The notes beneath the pieces were generated by a model. It saw only the letters and a program-made list of their open reading frames with translations, was not told where the DNA came from and ran no database searches. From Chitinophaga agri (GTDB taxonomy: Bacteria > Bacteroidota > Bacteroidia > Chitinophagales > Chitinophagaceae), in NCBI RefSeq assembly GCF_010093065.1, contig NZ_CP048113.1, forward strand, positions 3,596,001-3,660,000: DNA of 64,000 bases, given 5' to 3'. The translations under genes were made by a program, and so were the position numbers. Positions 7,195-17,252 of this stretch are shown piece after piece. Within the stretch, counting starts at the first letter, position 1. Every line of letters begins with the position of its first letter.

Positions 7195-9300
7195 GTGGAA
7201 GTAAAGAAAGACATATTGTGGCGTGTGTATCTGTGCTTTATAGGCATGGGGCTGTTTGGTGTGGCAATCCTTGTAAAAGTATTCATGGTGCAGAACGTAG
7301 ACGGTGACTACTGGCGCGGAATGGCAGATAGCCTCCATACCCGCTATGTCTCCCTAGACGCTGACCGCGGTACCATATATTCTGAAGAAGGCCGTATGCT
7401 TTCAACATCCATTCCTTATTTCAATTTAAGGGTGGATTTTGCTGCTGATGGACTTGTAGCAAAAGATGGCAAAATATTTAAAGAGAATGTGGATTCACTC
7501 TCCATTTGTCTTTCTCAGTTATTTGGTGACCGTACACCCAGAGAATATAAGAACCTCCTCAGAGAGGCTTTTCAGCACAAAGACAGGTACTTCCTCCTGA
7601 AAAGAGATGTACAGTTTGTGCAATACCAGGCAGTCCGCAACTTTCCCATGTTCAGACTCGGAAAGAACAAAGGCGGCCTGATCGCAGAAACAAAGAACAA
7701 ACGCATTAACCCCTTCAAACTATTGGCTAACCGCACAATAGGATTATCAAGGGAAAATGCGCAGAACGTAGGTCTCGAAAGGACCTACGATAAGTATTTA
7801 AAGGGCGTTACCGGTAAAAGACTGATGCGCCGTATCGCTGGTGGAACATTTGTTCCCGTGGAAGGATATGATATTGAGCCCGAGAACGGACGCGATATCA
7901 TCACTACCCTGGACGTGAACATGCAGGACATTGCAGAAACTGCCCTCATGAATATGATGGTCAGCAACGAAGCAGAACATGGTACCTGTATCCTGATGGA
8001 AGTGAAAACCGGTAAGATAAAAGCTATTGCCAACTTAGGACGTCAGCCGGACGGCAGCTACTGGGAGGACATGAACTATGCCCTGCAGGTAGGTGAACCA
8101 GGATCCACGTTCAAACTGGCTACCGTGATCGCCGCACTAGATGACCAGTATGTCACCATGGACGATCAGGTGAACCTGAACGAAGGTCGCTGGCAGATAG
8201 GCAGAAGGACTGTCTTTGACTCTGAACCACACCCGGGCCAAACAAACGTCAGCATCAAACATGCTTTCGAACTGAGCTCCAACGTGGGAATGGCAAGACT
8301 GGCCATGCGCTGCTACGAAAAAAAGCCAAATGATTTTGTCGCACACCTGCGTAAGCTGCATCTCGACAAACCTACCGGCATCGATCTCGTAGGGGAAGGC
8401 AAACCGGTGATCAAAAGCACCAAATCAAGAACCTGGAGCAGCACCAGCTTACCCTGGATGTCTTTCGGTTATGAAGTGTTAATTAGTCCGCTGCAGACCT
8501 GTATGTTATACAACGCCGTTGCCAACAACGGTACCATGATGAAGCCTTACCTCGTAAACGCTATCATGGAATACGGTCAGCCGGTAAAAGATATTGATCC
8601 GGAAGTAGTGATGGACAGCATTTGTTCACGTAACACACTCAGACAGGTAAAAGCCATGCTGGAAGGTGTGGTGACAAATGGTACCGCCAGAGCATACTGG
8701 ACACCATACTACAAGTTCGCCGGTAAAACAGGTACAGCACTGGTAGCAAACGGAAGGGAGGGTTACAGACAAAAGATCTACCAGTCCTCCTTCGCAGGTT
8801 ACTTTCCAGCCAACGATCCGCAATTCACCTGCGTGGTCGTGATCAAGAACAAACCCAATGCGGTAAAGTTCTATGGTGGAGCAGTAGCATTGCCAGTGTT
8901 CCGTGAAGTGGCAGACAAACTGTACGCCATCGCACTCGAAAAACAAAGACCCATGCGCGCGACTATAGCAGTAGATACACTGCTGGCGTTTAAAACCGGA
9001 CAGGGACGCGAATGGAAGACCATACTGAACACACTCGATCTGCCCATACAGGGCGCACCGGGTAACAGCAACTGGGTAAGTCCAAAAGTGAATGACAAAA
9101 AAGTGACTTTCACGGCTGTTAAACAGGTAAAAGGCGGCGTTCCCGATGTAACAGGAATGGGACTGAAAGACGCCTTATACCTGCTGGAAAATGCAGGATT
9201 GCGTGTGATCGTGAAAGGCGCAGGAAAAGTGACGAACCAGTCATTACCCGGCGGCTCGTTATTGGAAAAAAACCAGACTATCGTAATAGAACTGAGCTAA
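7195..9300 (+). CDS. ftsI: Septal peptidoglycan transpeptidase FtsI (PBP3-like) with C-terminal PASTA domain
   Basis: This 701-residue class B penicillin-binding protein has one N-terminal membrane anchor (VYLCFIGMGLFGVAILVKVF) and a dimerization domain with DADRGTIYSEEGRML. The transpeptidase domain has the active-site motifs GSTFK (SxxK), SSN in ELSSNVGMA, and KTGTA. A PASTA domain closes the protein (VPDVTGMGLKDALYLLENAG). It cross-links peptidoglycan at the septum with the SEDS glycosyltransferase FtsW, encoded 4.2 kb downstream. The start codon is GTG at 7195, 20 bp after ftsL. The PASTA domain resembles that of Gram-positive SpoVD-type proteins but is common in Bacteroidetes. Confidence 0.95.
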   Translation: MEVKKDILWRVYLCFIGMGLFGVAILVKVFMVQNVDGDYWRGMADSLHTRYVSLDADRGTIYSEEGRMLSTSIPYFNLRVDFAADGLVAKDGKIFKENVDSLSICLSQLFGDRTPREYKNLLREAFQHKDRYFLLKRDVQFVQYQAVRNFPMFRLGKNKGGLIAETKNKRINPFKLLANRTIGLSRENAQNVGLERTYDKYLKGVTGKRLMRRIAGGTFVPVEGYDIEPENGRDIITTLDVNMQDIAETALMNMMVSNEAEHGTCILMEVKTGKIKAIANLGRQPDGSYWEDMNYALQVGEPGSTFKLATVIAALDDQYVTMDDQVNLNEGRWQIGRRTVFDSEPHPGQTNVSIKHAFELSSNVGMARLAMRCYEKKPNDFVAHLRKLHLDKPTGIDLVGEGKPVIKSTKSRTWSSTSLPWMSFGYEVLISPLQTCMLYNAVANNGTMMKPYLVNAIMEYGQPVKDIDPEVVMDSICSRNTLRQVKAMLEGVVTNGTARAYWTPYYKFAGKTGTALVANGREGYRQKIYQSSFAGYFPANDPQFTCVVVIKNKPNAVKFYGGAVALPVFREVADKLYAIALEKQRPMRATIAVDTLLAFKTGQGREWKTILNTLDLPIQGAPGNSNWVSPKVNDKKVTFTAVKQVKGGVPDVTGMGLKDALYLLENAGLRVIVKGAGKVTNQSLPGGSLLEKNQTIVIELS

Positions 9301-9305
9301 GAAGC

Positions 9306-10772
9306 ATGAAGACGCTGCGAGACATATTATACAATGTGAGCATCCGCGAGGTACACGGTAGTACAGATACTACTGTTAAATCGCTGAGCATAGACTCCCG
9401 GGCCATTGGTCAGGGAGATGCCTTTATCGCTATCAAAGGCGTACATGCAGATGGTCACCTGTTTATAGAGAAAGCCATCACGCAGGGCGCAGCGGCCATC
9501 ATCTGTGAAGAGATGCCGCAAAACCTGGCAAACGGGGTGACTTATGTGCTGGTGAACAGTAGCGCAACTGCTGCAGGTATTATCGCAGGAAATTTTTACG
9601 ATAATCCGTCACATAAACTGAGACTGGTAGGCGTAACCGGTACCAATGGCAAAACCACCATCGCTACCCTCCTGTTCCGCCTGTTCAGTAAGCTGCGTTA
9701 CCACTGTGGACTGCTGTCAACTGTGCAGAACCAGATTGGTGATAAGGTGGTACCAGCGACACATACCACTCCTGACGCGATCCACCTGAACGCTTTACTG
9801 GCAGAAATGGTGGATGAAGGTTGTGAATATGTGTTTATGGAAGTCAGTTCACATGCGGTGCATCAGCAACGTATTGCCGGACTGAAGTTCGCCGGTGGTA
9901 TTTTCAGCAACATCACACATGATCACCTGGACTATCACAAGACCTTCGATGAATATATCAGGGTGAAAAAAGCCTTCTTTGACGGACTGCCACAAACAGC
10001 CTTCGCGCTTACCAACCTGGATGACAAGCGAGGTAATGTGATGTTGCAGAATACCCGTGCAAAGAAACAGTCATACAGTCTGAAGACAGTGGCCGACTTC
10101 AAGGGTAAGATCCTGGAGAACAACCTGACCGGACTGGTAATGACGGTGAATGAGAAGGAAGTACACTTCCGCCTGATCGGAGAATTTAATGCCTACAACC
10201 TCCTGGCAGTATATGGTGCGGCGACCCTGCTGGGGCAAGATAAGGACGAAGTACTGCAGGCGCTCAGCGACCTGTCAGGTGCAGAAGGACGATTTGATTA
10301 TATCACATCCGCCAATGACAGGATCATTGGTATCGTCGATTATGCACATACACCTGACGCATTGCTGAATGTACTCGCTACCATTAAAAACCTGCGCAAA
10401 GGCAACGAGCAGGTGATAACTGTGGTAGGTTGCGGTGGTGACCGTGATACGGCTAAACGCCCAGTTATGGCAGCAGTCGCAACGGAACACAGTGATAAGG
10501 TCATTCTTACTTCTGATAACCCTCGTTCGGAAGATCCTGTAGCTATCATCCAACAGATGGAAGCAGGTATCCCGGTGCATCAGAAAAAGAAATCATTGTC
10601 TATCACTGATCGTAAAGAAGCCATTAAAACAGCCGTAAGCCTCGCTAATCCGGAAGACATTATCCTGATAGCAGGCAAAGGACACGAGAAATACCAGGAG
10701 GTCCAGGGAGTAAAACATCCCTTCGATGATAAACAGGTATTGCGTGAGATACTGGAATTGATGGGGAAATAA
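9306..10772 (+). CDS. murE: UDP-N-acetylmuramoyl-L-alanyl-D-glutamate--2,6-diaminopimelate ligase MurE
   Basis: The protein has 488 residues. Motifs in order are: SIDSRAIGQGDAFIAIKG at the substrate-binding N-domain, the ATP loop GVTGTNGKTTIATLLF (near residue 110), EVSSHA, ITHDHLDYH, the invariant YAHTPDAL, and DNPRSEDP near the C-terminus. The DNPR form of the last motif goes with meso-diaminopimelate rather than lysine specificity, so the cell wall should be of the DAP type. The enzyme adds the third residue of the stem peptide in the cytoplasm. It starts 5 bp after ftsI. No murF follows here, unlike in proteobacterial clusters. Confidence 0.96.
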   Translation: MKTLRDILYNVSIREVHGSTDTTVKSLSIDSRAIGQGDAFIAIKGVHADGHLFIEKAITQGAAAIICEEMPQNLANGVTYVLVNSSATAAGIIAGNFYDNPSHKLRLVGVTGTNGKTTIATLLFRLFSKLRYHCGLLSTVQNQIGDKVVPATHTTPDAIHLNALLAEMVDEGCEYVFMEVSSHAVHQQRIAGLKFAGGIFSNITHDHLDYHKTFDEYIRVKKAFFDGLPQTAFALTNLDDKRGNVMLQNTRAKKQSYSLKTVADFKGKILENNLTGLVMTVNEKEVHFRLIGEFNAYNLLAVYGAATLLGQDKDEVLQALSDLSGAEGRFDYITSANDRIIGIVDYAHTPDALLNVLATIKNLRKGNEQVITVVGCGGDRDTAKRPVMAAVATEHSDKVILTSDNPRSEDPVAIIQQMEAGIPVHQKKKSLSITDRKEAIKTAVSLANPEDIILIAGKGHEKYQEVQGVKHPFDDKQVLREILELMGK

Positions 10773-10861
10773 TAAACGGACTGAAACAAGTAATTAACTA
10801 ACTAACAACTGACTGAGACCGTAAGTAACGACTACGATCTGGAGCGAGATTAACTAACTAT

Positions 10862-12112
10862 ATGCTTTATTACTTATTTAACTATCTAAAATCATTAAAC
10901 TTTAGCGGCAGCGGGATGTTCCAGTTCATCACGTTCCGGGTCACCATGGCATTGCTCCTGTCGTTGGCGATCTCTCTGTTATTAGGTAAGCGCATTGTAA
11001 AATATCTGCAACGCAAACAGATCGGCGAAACCATCCGTGATCTGGGACTGGCCGGAGAAAACTCCAAAAAAGGTACTCCTACAATGGGAGGTCTCATTAT
11101 CCTCTCCTCTATTCTCATTCCCACCCTGCTGTTTGCACAGATCAAAACTGTGTATATATGGCTGATGCTGCTGTGTACAGTATGGCTGGGACTGATCGGC
11201 TTTCTGGATGACTACATCAAAGTGTTCAGGAAAAACAAGGAAGGACTTGCTGGTAAGTTTAAAGTGCTCGGACAGATAGGTCTGGGCATCATTATAGGTA
11301 GTACACTATATTTCAACGACAACGTAGTGATTTCCCGCGAGATCATCGGTGGAAAAAAACTGGCTTCGTATGAAAGAACAGTGAATCACCAGGAGAGAGT
11401 TACAAAAGATGGACACAGATTTGCAGATGTAAAAACACCTATCACGACCATCCCTTTTGTAAAGAACCATGAGTTCAACTATGCCAAACTGATCTCCTGG
11501 ATGGGTCCTGGCGCAGAGAAATATACATTCATCCTGTATATCCTGATCGTGATCGTGATCATCACGGCAGTGTCCAACGGGGCTAACCTCACAGATGGAC
11601 TGGATGGCCTTGCCACAGGAGTATCCGCGGTCATAGGTGTATGTCTGGGTATCTTCGCTTATGTATCGGGTAATATTCAGTTCGCTGAATATCTCAACAT
11701 TATGTACATCCCCAACCTGGGTGAACTATCCATCTTCATCGCAGCCTTCGTAGGTGCATGTGTGGGTTTCCTCTGGTATAACGCCTATCCGGCGCAGGTA
11801 TTCATGGGTGATACCGGAAGTCTTGCACTGGGCGGTATAATCGCCTCGATTGCGATCATTGTAAGAAAGGAATTACTGATCCCTATCTTCTGTGGTGTGT
11901 TCCTGGTTGAAAACCTCAGCGTCGTACTGCAGGTGTCCTACTTCAAATACACGAAGAAGAAATATGGTGAAGGCAGACGCATTTTCAGAATGTCTCCGCT
12001 CCATCACCATTATCAGAAACTGGGATATCATGAAAGTAAAATTGCGGTTAGATTCTGGATCGTTACCATTATCTGTGCAGCAGTATCTATAGCAACGTTA
12101 AAAATGAGATAA
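10862..12112 (+). CDS. mraY: Phospho-N-acetylmuramoyl-pentapeptide transferase MraY
   Basis: This is a 416-residue polytopic membrane enzyme. Signature segments are KKGTPTMGG (near residue 71), [17 protein letters not shown] with the DDD/DDxxK catalytic region, [23 protein letters not shown] and [11 protein letters not shown]. It transfers phospho-MurNAc-pentapeptide to undecaprenyl phosphate to make lipid I. About 50 extra residues lie between membrane segments in the middle (near residues 155-200, [20 protein letters not shown]), an insertion found in Bacteroidetes MraY. An 89 bp gap with CTAACTAA-like short repeats separates it from murE. Confidence 0.96.
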   Translation: MLYYLFNYLKSLNFSGSGMFQFITFRVTMALLLSLAISLLLGKRIVKYLQRKQIGETIRDLGLAGENSKKGTPTMGGLIILSSILIPTLLFAQIKTVYIWLMLLCTVWLGLIGFLDDYIKVFRKNKEGLAGKFKVLGQIGLGIIIGSTLYFNDNVVISREIIGGKKLASYERTVNHQERVTKDGHRFADVKTPITTIPFVKNHEFNYAKLISWMGPGAEKYTFILYILIVIVIITAVSNGANLTDGLDGLATGVSAVIGVCLGIFAYVSGNIQFAEYLNIMYIPNLGELSIFIAAFVGACVGFLWYNAYPAQVFMGDTGSLALGGIIASIAIIVRKELLIPIFCGVFLVENLSVVLQVSYFKYTKKKYGEGRRIFRMSPLHHHYQKLGYHESKIAVRFWIVTIICAAVSIATLKMR

Positions 12113-12114
12113 AC

Positions 12115-13455
12115 ATGCAAAAGAAACTCATCATACTTGGAGCCGGCGAAAGCGGTATCGGTGCTGCCCTTCTGGGGAAGCAGCGCGGGTATGATGTATT
12201 TGTCTCTGACGGCGGTGCTATAAAAGACATCTACAAACAGGAACTCGCAGTGAACCATATTCCTTTTGAGGAAGGGCAACACTCCTGGGATGTGATATTG
12301 AACGCAGATGAGATCATTAAGAGTCCTGGTATACCTGAGAAAAGTGAGTTGATGAAGAAAGTGCGTGAGAAACAGGTACCGGTGATCTCCGAAATAGAAT
12401 TTGCCTACCGGTTCAGCAAAGACAGCAAAGTCATTGCGATCACTGGTAGCAACGGTAAAAGTACAACAACGGCGCTCACGTTCAACATCTTTGAAACTGC
12501 AGGATTACATGCAGCAATGGTGGGCAATATCGGTCTCAGTTACGCGAGACAGGTCGCTACGGCGCCAGCGGATTATTACATTGTGGAAGTAAGTAGTTTT
12601 CAACTGGACGATATCAGGGATTTCAAGCCTAACGTCGCTATTCTGCTGAATATAACGCCAGATCACCTGGACCGTTATGACTACAAAATGGCGAATTATG
12701 TGGCGTCAAAATTCCGCATAGCGATGAATCAGGGACCGGAAGATTATTTTGTGTATTGCGTTGACGACCCTGAGATCACCGGCTATCTGAAAGGGCATAC
12801 TATTCATTCAACTACAATTCCGTTTACTATCATGGAACCATTAAAGCAAGGAGGGTTTATGACAAATGAACAAGTCAATATCCAGGTTAATGATGAGCCA
12901 ATGATCGTATCAATGTATGATCTCGCATTGAAGGGCAAACATAACCTGTATAACTCAATGGCAGCGGGAATTGCTGGTCGCACGATGGATATCAGGAAGG
13001 AAAAGATCCGTGAGAGTCTCACTTCCTTCAAGAGCCTCGAGCACCGTATGGAATATGTAACGACGGTACGTGGAGTGGATTTCATCAATGATAGTAAAGC
13101 GACGAATGTAAACTCACTATGGTTTGCGCTCGAAAGTATGGAACACCCGGTCGTACTGGTCATGGGTGGTGTGGATAAAGGAAATGATTACAGCGCGATA
13201 CAGGATCTCGTAAAAGAAAAAGTAAAAGCGATCATCTGTCTTGGTATTGACAATGCACCTATACAGGAAGCATTATCAGGCTATACACCGGTGATAATAG
13301 ATACACGCAACATGAAGGATGCAGTGAATGCCGCCTTCGGACATGCCGAAAAGGGAGACGTTGTACTGCTCTCTCCTGCCTGCGCAAGCTTCGATCTGTT
13401 CAAGAACTATGAAGATCGCGGCAGACAGTTTAAAGAGGCAGTAAAAGAACTGTAA
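12115..13455 (+). CDS. murD: UDP-N-acetylmuramoylalanine--D-glutamate ligase MurD
   Basis: The protein has 446 residues. An N-terminal Rossmann-like segment, ILGAGESGIGAALLG, binds the UDP-sugar. The ATP-binding loop is ITGSNGKSTTTAL (near residue 109), followed by VVEVSSFQLD-like IVEVSSFQLDDI, NITPDHLDRY and NDSKATN. These are the Mur ligase motifs in order, with SSFQL typical of MurD. It adds D-glutamate to UDP-MurNAc-L-alanine. It starts 2 bp after mraY, so translational coupling is likely. Confidence 0.96.
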   Translation: MQKKLIILGAGESGIGAALLGKQRGYDVFVSDGGAIKDIYKQELAVNHIPFEEGQHSWDVILNADEIIKSPGIPEKSELMKKVREKQVPVISEIEFAYRFSKDSKVIAITGSNGKSTTTALTFNIFETAGLHAAMVGNIGLSYARQVATAPADYYIVEVSSFQLDDIRDFKPNVAILLNITPDHLDRYDYKMANYVASKFRIAMNQGPEDYFVYCVDDPEITGYLKGHTIHSTTIPFTIMEPLKQGGFMTNEQVNIQVNDEPMIVSMYDLALKGKHNLYNSMAAGIAGRTMDIRKEKIRESLTSFKSLEHRMEYVTTVRGVDFINDSKATNVNSLWFALESMEHPVVLVMGGVDKGNDYSAIQDLVKEKVKAIICLGIDNAPIQEALSGYTPVIIDTRNMKDAVNAAFGHAEKGDVVLLSPACASFDLFKNYEDRGRQFKEAVKEL

Positions 13456-13509
13456 CCAGCTTGTATCTGAAGCGTGATCTTCAGATAGACAGGCACCAAA
13501 AAAGTTGAG

Positions 13510-14703
13510 ATGGACGTACTTCAGAGGACAAAAGGAGACAAAGTGATATGGACGATCGTGATCTTCCTGTCATTAGTCAGCCTGCTTGCTGTTTACAGCG
13601 CCACGGGTTCCCTGGCGTATCGTGAACAGGGAGGTCATACGGAGTACTATCTGTTCAAACAACTGAGTGTACTTGGAATGGGACTGGTGATCATCTATTT
13701 TGCTCACAGGGTAAATTATACAATTTACTCACGTGCGGCACAGATAGGATTTATCATCTCAATTCCGCTGCTGGTATATACACTGGCGTTTGGAAGTAAC
13801 ATTAACGATGCCGCCAGGTGGATACGCCTGCCGGTGATCAACCTGACCTTCCAGACATCGGATGTAGCCAAGCTGGCTATATTCATGTATGTGAGTCGTG
13901 AATTGTCCAAGCGTCAGCATGTGATCACTGATTTTAAGAAAGGCTTTCTGCCTATTATTATTCCGGTGTGTATCATCTGCATGCTGATCATGCCGGCAAA
14001 CATGTCCACTGCATTGCTGCTGGGCGCCAGCTGCATGATACTGTGCTTTATCGGCCGGGTACCTCTCAGGTTCCTGGCTTCTATGGTAATAGGCGGTATT
14101 GTACTGGTGGGATTGTTAATTGGAATAGCAGTGGCGACAGGAAATCCGATGCGTCTGGAGACCTGGAAAAAGAGGATCGAACATTTCTCTTCATCAGATA
14201 AGGATGACATCCCTTATCAGGTACAGCAGGCTAACATTGCAATAGCAGGTGGTGGCGTACTTGGGAAAGGCCCTGGCAACAGTACCCAGAGAAACTTTCT
14301 TCCTCATGCGTATAGTGACTACATATACGCAACAATTATTGAGGAGTATGGTATATTTGGCGCCTTTTTGATATTGATGGCCTATATGTTGCTATTATTA
14401 CGTAGCATCCGCATATACAGAAACTGTCCGTACGCATTCGGTGCATTTCTAGCAGTAGGTCTCAGCGTCACACTCGTCATACAGGCACTTACCAACATGG
14501 CAGTGAATGTAGGACTGTTTCCCGTCACAGGGGTGACATTGCCGCTGGTGAGTATGGGTGGTTCATCAGTCCTGTTCACCAGTCTGGCCATAGGTATCAT
14601 ACTAAGCGTATCCCGCAACGTAGAGGAACTGGAAGGCAAACGGTTAGAGCAGGAAAGGATCGCAAAAGTGATGGAAGAAAACGGTATGCAACCAGCAGCT
14701 TAA
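13510..14703 (+). CDS. ftsW: SEDS peptidoglycan glycosyltransferase FtsW
   Basis: This 397-residue protein has about ten membrane segments. SEDS-family marks are LVSLLAVYSATGSLAYRE at the N-terminus, the NDAARWIRLP loop, PNQQGQ-like GKGPGNSTQRNFLPHAYSDY, YIYATIIEEYG, and GVTLPLVSMGGSS near the C-terminus. FtsW polymerizes septal glycan strands from lipid II together with FtsI. Its location between murD and murG is that of FtsW rather than the elongation paralogue RodA. The cytoplasmic C-terminus (residues 365-397) is charged and probably flexible. Confidence 0.95.
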   Translation: MDVLQRTKGDKVIWTIVIFLSLVSLLAVYSATGSLAYREQGGHTEYYLFKQLSVLGMGLVIIYFAHRVNYTIYSRAAQIGFIISIPLLVYTLAFGSNINDAARWIRLPVINLTFQTSDVAKLAIFMYVSRELSKRQHVITDFKKGFLPIIIPVCIICMLIMPANMSTALLLGASCMILCFIGRVPLRFLASMVIGGIVLVGLLIGIAVATGNPMRLETWKKRIEHFSSSDKDDIPYQVQQANIAIAGGGVLGKGPGNSTQRNFLPHAYSDYIYATIIEEYGIFGAFLILMAYMLLLLRSIRIYRNCPYAFGAFLAVGLSVTLVIQALTNMAVNVGLFPVTGVTLPLVSMGGSSVLFTSLAIGIILSVSRNVEELEGKRLEQERIAKVMEENGMQPAA

Positions 14704-14728
14704 CAACAAACTAAAAAATTAAATATAA

Positions 14729-15823
14729 ATGCAACGCAGAATTATCATAGCAGGTGGCGGTACAGGAGGACACATCTTCCCGGCGATTGCCATTGCCAAT
14801 GCGTTGAAGAAGATAGATCCGGAGACAGAGATCCTTTTTGTAGGTGCCAGGGGAAAGATGGAAATGGAGAAAGTGCCGCAGGCAGGCTATAAGATCGAAG
14901 GACTTGAAATAGCTGGTTTTAACCGTAGTAACATGTTTAAAAACCTGTTACTGCCCTTCAAATTATTAAAGAGCCTGGGACAGGCGCGCCGTATTATCAA
15001 CGAGTTCAAACCACAGGCGGTGGTGGGCGTTGGCGGTTACGCAAGTTTCCCTATCCTGCGAAAAGCACAGGGTAAAGGCATTCCGACATTGATACAGGAA
15101 CAGAACTCTTTCGCCGGAAAAGCCAATATGGTATTGGGGAAGAAAGCAAAGAAGATCTGTACCGGCTACGATGGCATGGAAAAATTCTTCCCTGCTGATA
15201 AGATCGTAGTTACCGGAAATCCTGTACGTGGCAATATCACACAGTCGTCCGTAACACGTGAAGAAGCAGCACAGCATTTCGGGCTGCAGCGTGGTAAAAC
15301 CACTGTCTTCGCCGTAGGTGGCAGCCTTGGAGCTAAAGCCATCAACGAAGCACTGCATCCATTACTGGCTAGTTTTGTTGAGAAAGATATTCAGCTGATC
15401 TGGCAAACAGGTAAGCCTTATTTTGAGACAGCAAAAACGGCAGCAGCAGCTTACGCATCACATGTAAAAGTGTTTGAGTTCATTAATCTCATGGACTTTG
15501 CCTACAAAGCAGCTGATGTAGTGATATCACGTGCAGGGGCATTGGCAATAGCAGAACTCTGTGTGGTGAAAAAACCGGTCATATTCGTACCATATCCCTT
15601 TGCAGCGGAAGATCATCAGACCTTCAACGCGCAGAGCTTAGTAAATAAGAAGGCAGCCATCCTGATTAAAAATGATGACGCTGCCGCACAACTTGGGACA
15701 ACATTATTCAGTCTGGTGCAGAATAAAGCACTGATGGAACAATTGGAAGAGAACATAGGAAAACTGGGCAATACCAACGCGGACATGGTCATCGCAAAAC
15801 AGGTAATGGCATTAATAGGGTAA
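14729..15823 (+). CDS. murG: UDP-N-acetylglucosamine--lipid I GlcNAc transferase MurG
   Basis: The protein has 364 residues. The N-terminal glycine-rich loop GGGTGGHIFPAIAIA (residues 8-22), the second loop VVGVGGYASFPIL, IQEQNSFAGKAN, VTGNPVR, and the C-domain GGSLGAKAIN and SRAGALAIAELC motifs are all present. This GT28 enzyme acts on the inner face of the membrane, turning lipid I into lipid II. The final VPYPFAAEDHQTFNAQ segment is the UDP-GlcNAc site. It starts 25 bp after ftsW. Confidence 0.97.
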   Translation: MQRRIIIAGGGTGGHIFPAIAIANALKKIDPETEILFVGARGKMEMEKVPQAGYKIEGLEIAGFNRSNMFKNLLLPFKLLKSLGQARRIINEFKPQAVVGVGGYASFPILRKAQGKGIPTLIQEQNSFAGKANMVLGKKAKKICTGYDGMEKFFPADKIVVTGNPVRGNITQSSVTREEAAQHFGLQRGKTTVFAVGGSLGAKAINEALHPLLASFVEKDIQLIWQTGKPYFETAKTAAAAYASHVKVFEFINLMDFAYKAADVVISRAGALAIAELCVVKKPVIFVPYPFAAEDHQTFNAQSLVNKKAAILIKNDDAAAQLGTTLFSLVQNKALMEQLEENIGKLGNTNADMVIAKQVMALIG

Positions 15824-15845
15824 TCAGTAACACGTAATTGAGAAA

Positions 15846-17237
15846 ATGGATCTGAACAAAATAAAACGCGTCTACTTCATTGGCATAGGAGGCATCGGCA
15901 TGAGCGCTATCGCACGATTCTTTAATGAGAATGGTGTGCATGTAAGCGGTTATGACCGTACTGAAACAGCATTGACCCGTCAGCTGGTGGAAGAAGGCAT
16001 GGAGATCCATTATACGGATGATGTGGAACTGGCCGATAAACAGGCCGAACTGGTTGTATATACACCTGCCATTCCCGGCACTCACGCAGAGCTGATCTGG
16101 TTTGTTAAGCAGGGTTATGAAGTGGTGAAACGCAGCGATGTATTACAGGAAATCACAAAAGAACTATACGCGATCACCATTGGAGGTACCCATGGTAAGA
16201 CCACGACCTCTACACTGATCGCACATATACTGAGGCATGCGGAATATGGTTGTAACGCTTTCCTCGGAGGCATCAGCGCCAACTATGACCGTAACTTCTG
16301 GAGCAGTACCAGACAGGTAGCTGTGATAGAAGCAGATGAATACGACCGTTCATTCCTGAAACTGCACCCTGATGTGGCAGTACTGACTGCCATCGACGCA
16401 GATCACCTGGACATCTACGGTACAGAAAAAGAAGTACAGGAAGCATTTATACAGTATACCCGCAATATCAAGGCAAAAGGCACACTGGTAGCAAAACTGG
16501 GTTTACACCGTGCAGCAGAACTGAAAGGAGACCACCATATCTGGTATCATCTGGACGATAGTAAAGCTGACATATATGCAGCCAATATACGCCCGGCAGA
16601 AGGTGGATACAGATTTGATGTAATACAGCAAGACTGGAAACTAACGGATGTCTATCTTCCTGTTGGTGGTACGCACAACATTGAGAATACCATCGCAGCT
16701 ATTGCAGTAGCACACCTGCTTGGAATCACAGATGGACGTATCAAAGCCGCCATCGCTGACTTTAAAGGCATTAAACGCCGCTTTGAATACCTGGTGAAGA
16801 ATGACTATCAGGTATACATAGACGATTATGCACATCATCCGGAAGAACTGCGTGCACTTATTACCAGTGCCCGTGCGTTATTCCCGGAAAGAAAATGTGT
16901 AGTGCTGTTTCAGCCGCATCTGTATACACGCACACGCGATTTCGCAGAAGGATTTGCAGAAAGTTTATCGCTTGCGGACGAAATATTACTGCTCCCTATA
17001 TATCCGGCAAGAGAATTGCCTATAGAAGGTGTACATAGTGAGATGATCGCTAAGATGATCAGCAAACCTGTTCAGGTAATACAAAAAGAAGAAGTGCTCC
17101 CCTGGATAAAAGCGAACAGCGCTCCGTTATTTATCACAGCCGGTGCCGGAGACATAGATCAGTTCCGGGAAGCCGCAGAGGAAATACTAAATGGAAAAGG
17201 AATCGTGGAAAACGAAGCAATAAAAAAGAAAGCATAA
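15846..17237 (+). CDS. murC: UDP-N-acetylmuramate--L-alanine ligase MurC
   Basis: The protein has 463 residues. The N-terminus FIGIGGIGMSAIARFF binds UDP-MurNAc; the ATP loop is GGTHGKTTTSTLIAH (near residue 113). EADEYDRSFL, DADHLDIYG and DDYAHHPEEL follow in the expected order, and the HHP motif is specific for MurC. It adds L-alanine as the first residue of the stem peptide. It lies 22 bp after murG. Unlike in E. coli, no ddl gene stands between murC and ftsQ. Confidence 0.97.
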   Translation: MDLNKIKRVYFIGIGGIGMSAIARFFNENGVHVSGYDRTETALTRQLVEEGMEIHYTDDVELADKQAELVVYTPAIPGTHAELIWFVKQGYEVVKRSDVLQEITKELYAITIGGTHGKTTTSTLIAHILRHAEYGCNAFLGGISANYDRNFWSSTRQVAVIEADEYDRSFLKLHPDVAVLTAIDADHLDIYGTEKEVQEAFIQYTRNIKAKGTLVAKLGLHRAAELKGDHHIWYHLDDSKADIYAANIRPAEGGYRFDVIQQDWKLTDVYLPVGGTHNIENTIAAIAVAHLLGITDGRIKAAIADFKGIKRRFEYLVKNDYQVYIDDYAHHPEELRALITSARALFPERKCVVLFQPHLYTRTRDFAEGFAESLSLADEILLLPIYPARELPIEGVHSEMIAKMISKPVQVIQKEEVLPWIKANSAPLFITAGAGDIDQFREAAEEILNGKGIVENEAIKKKA

Positions 17238-17252
17238 ACTGTAAAACACCCA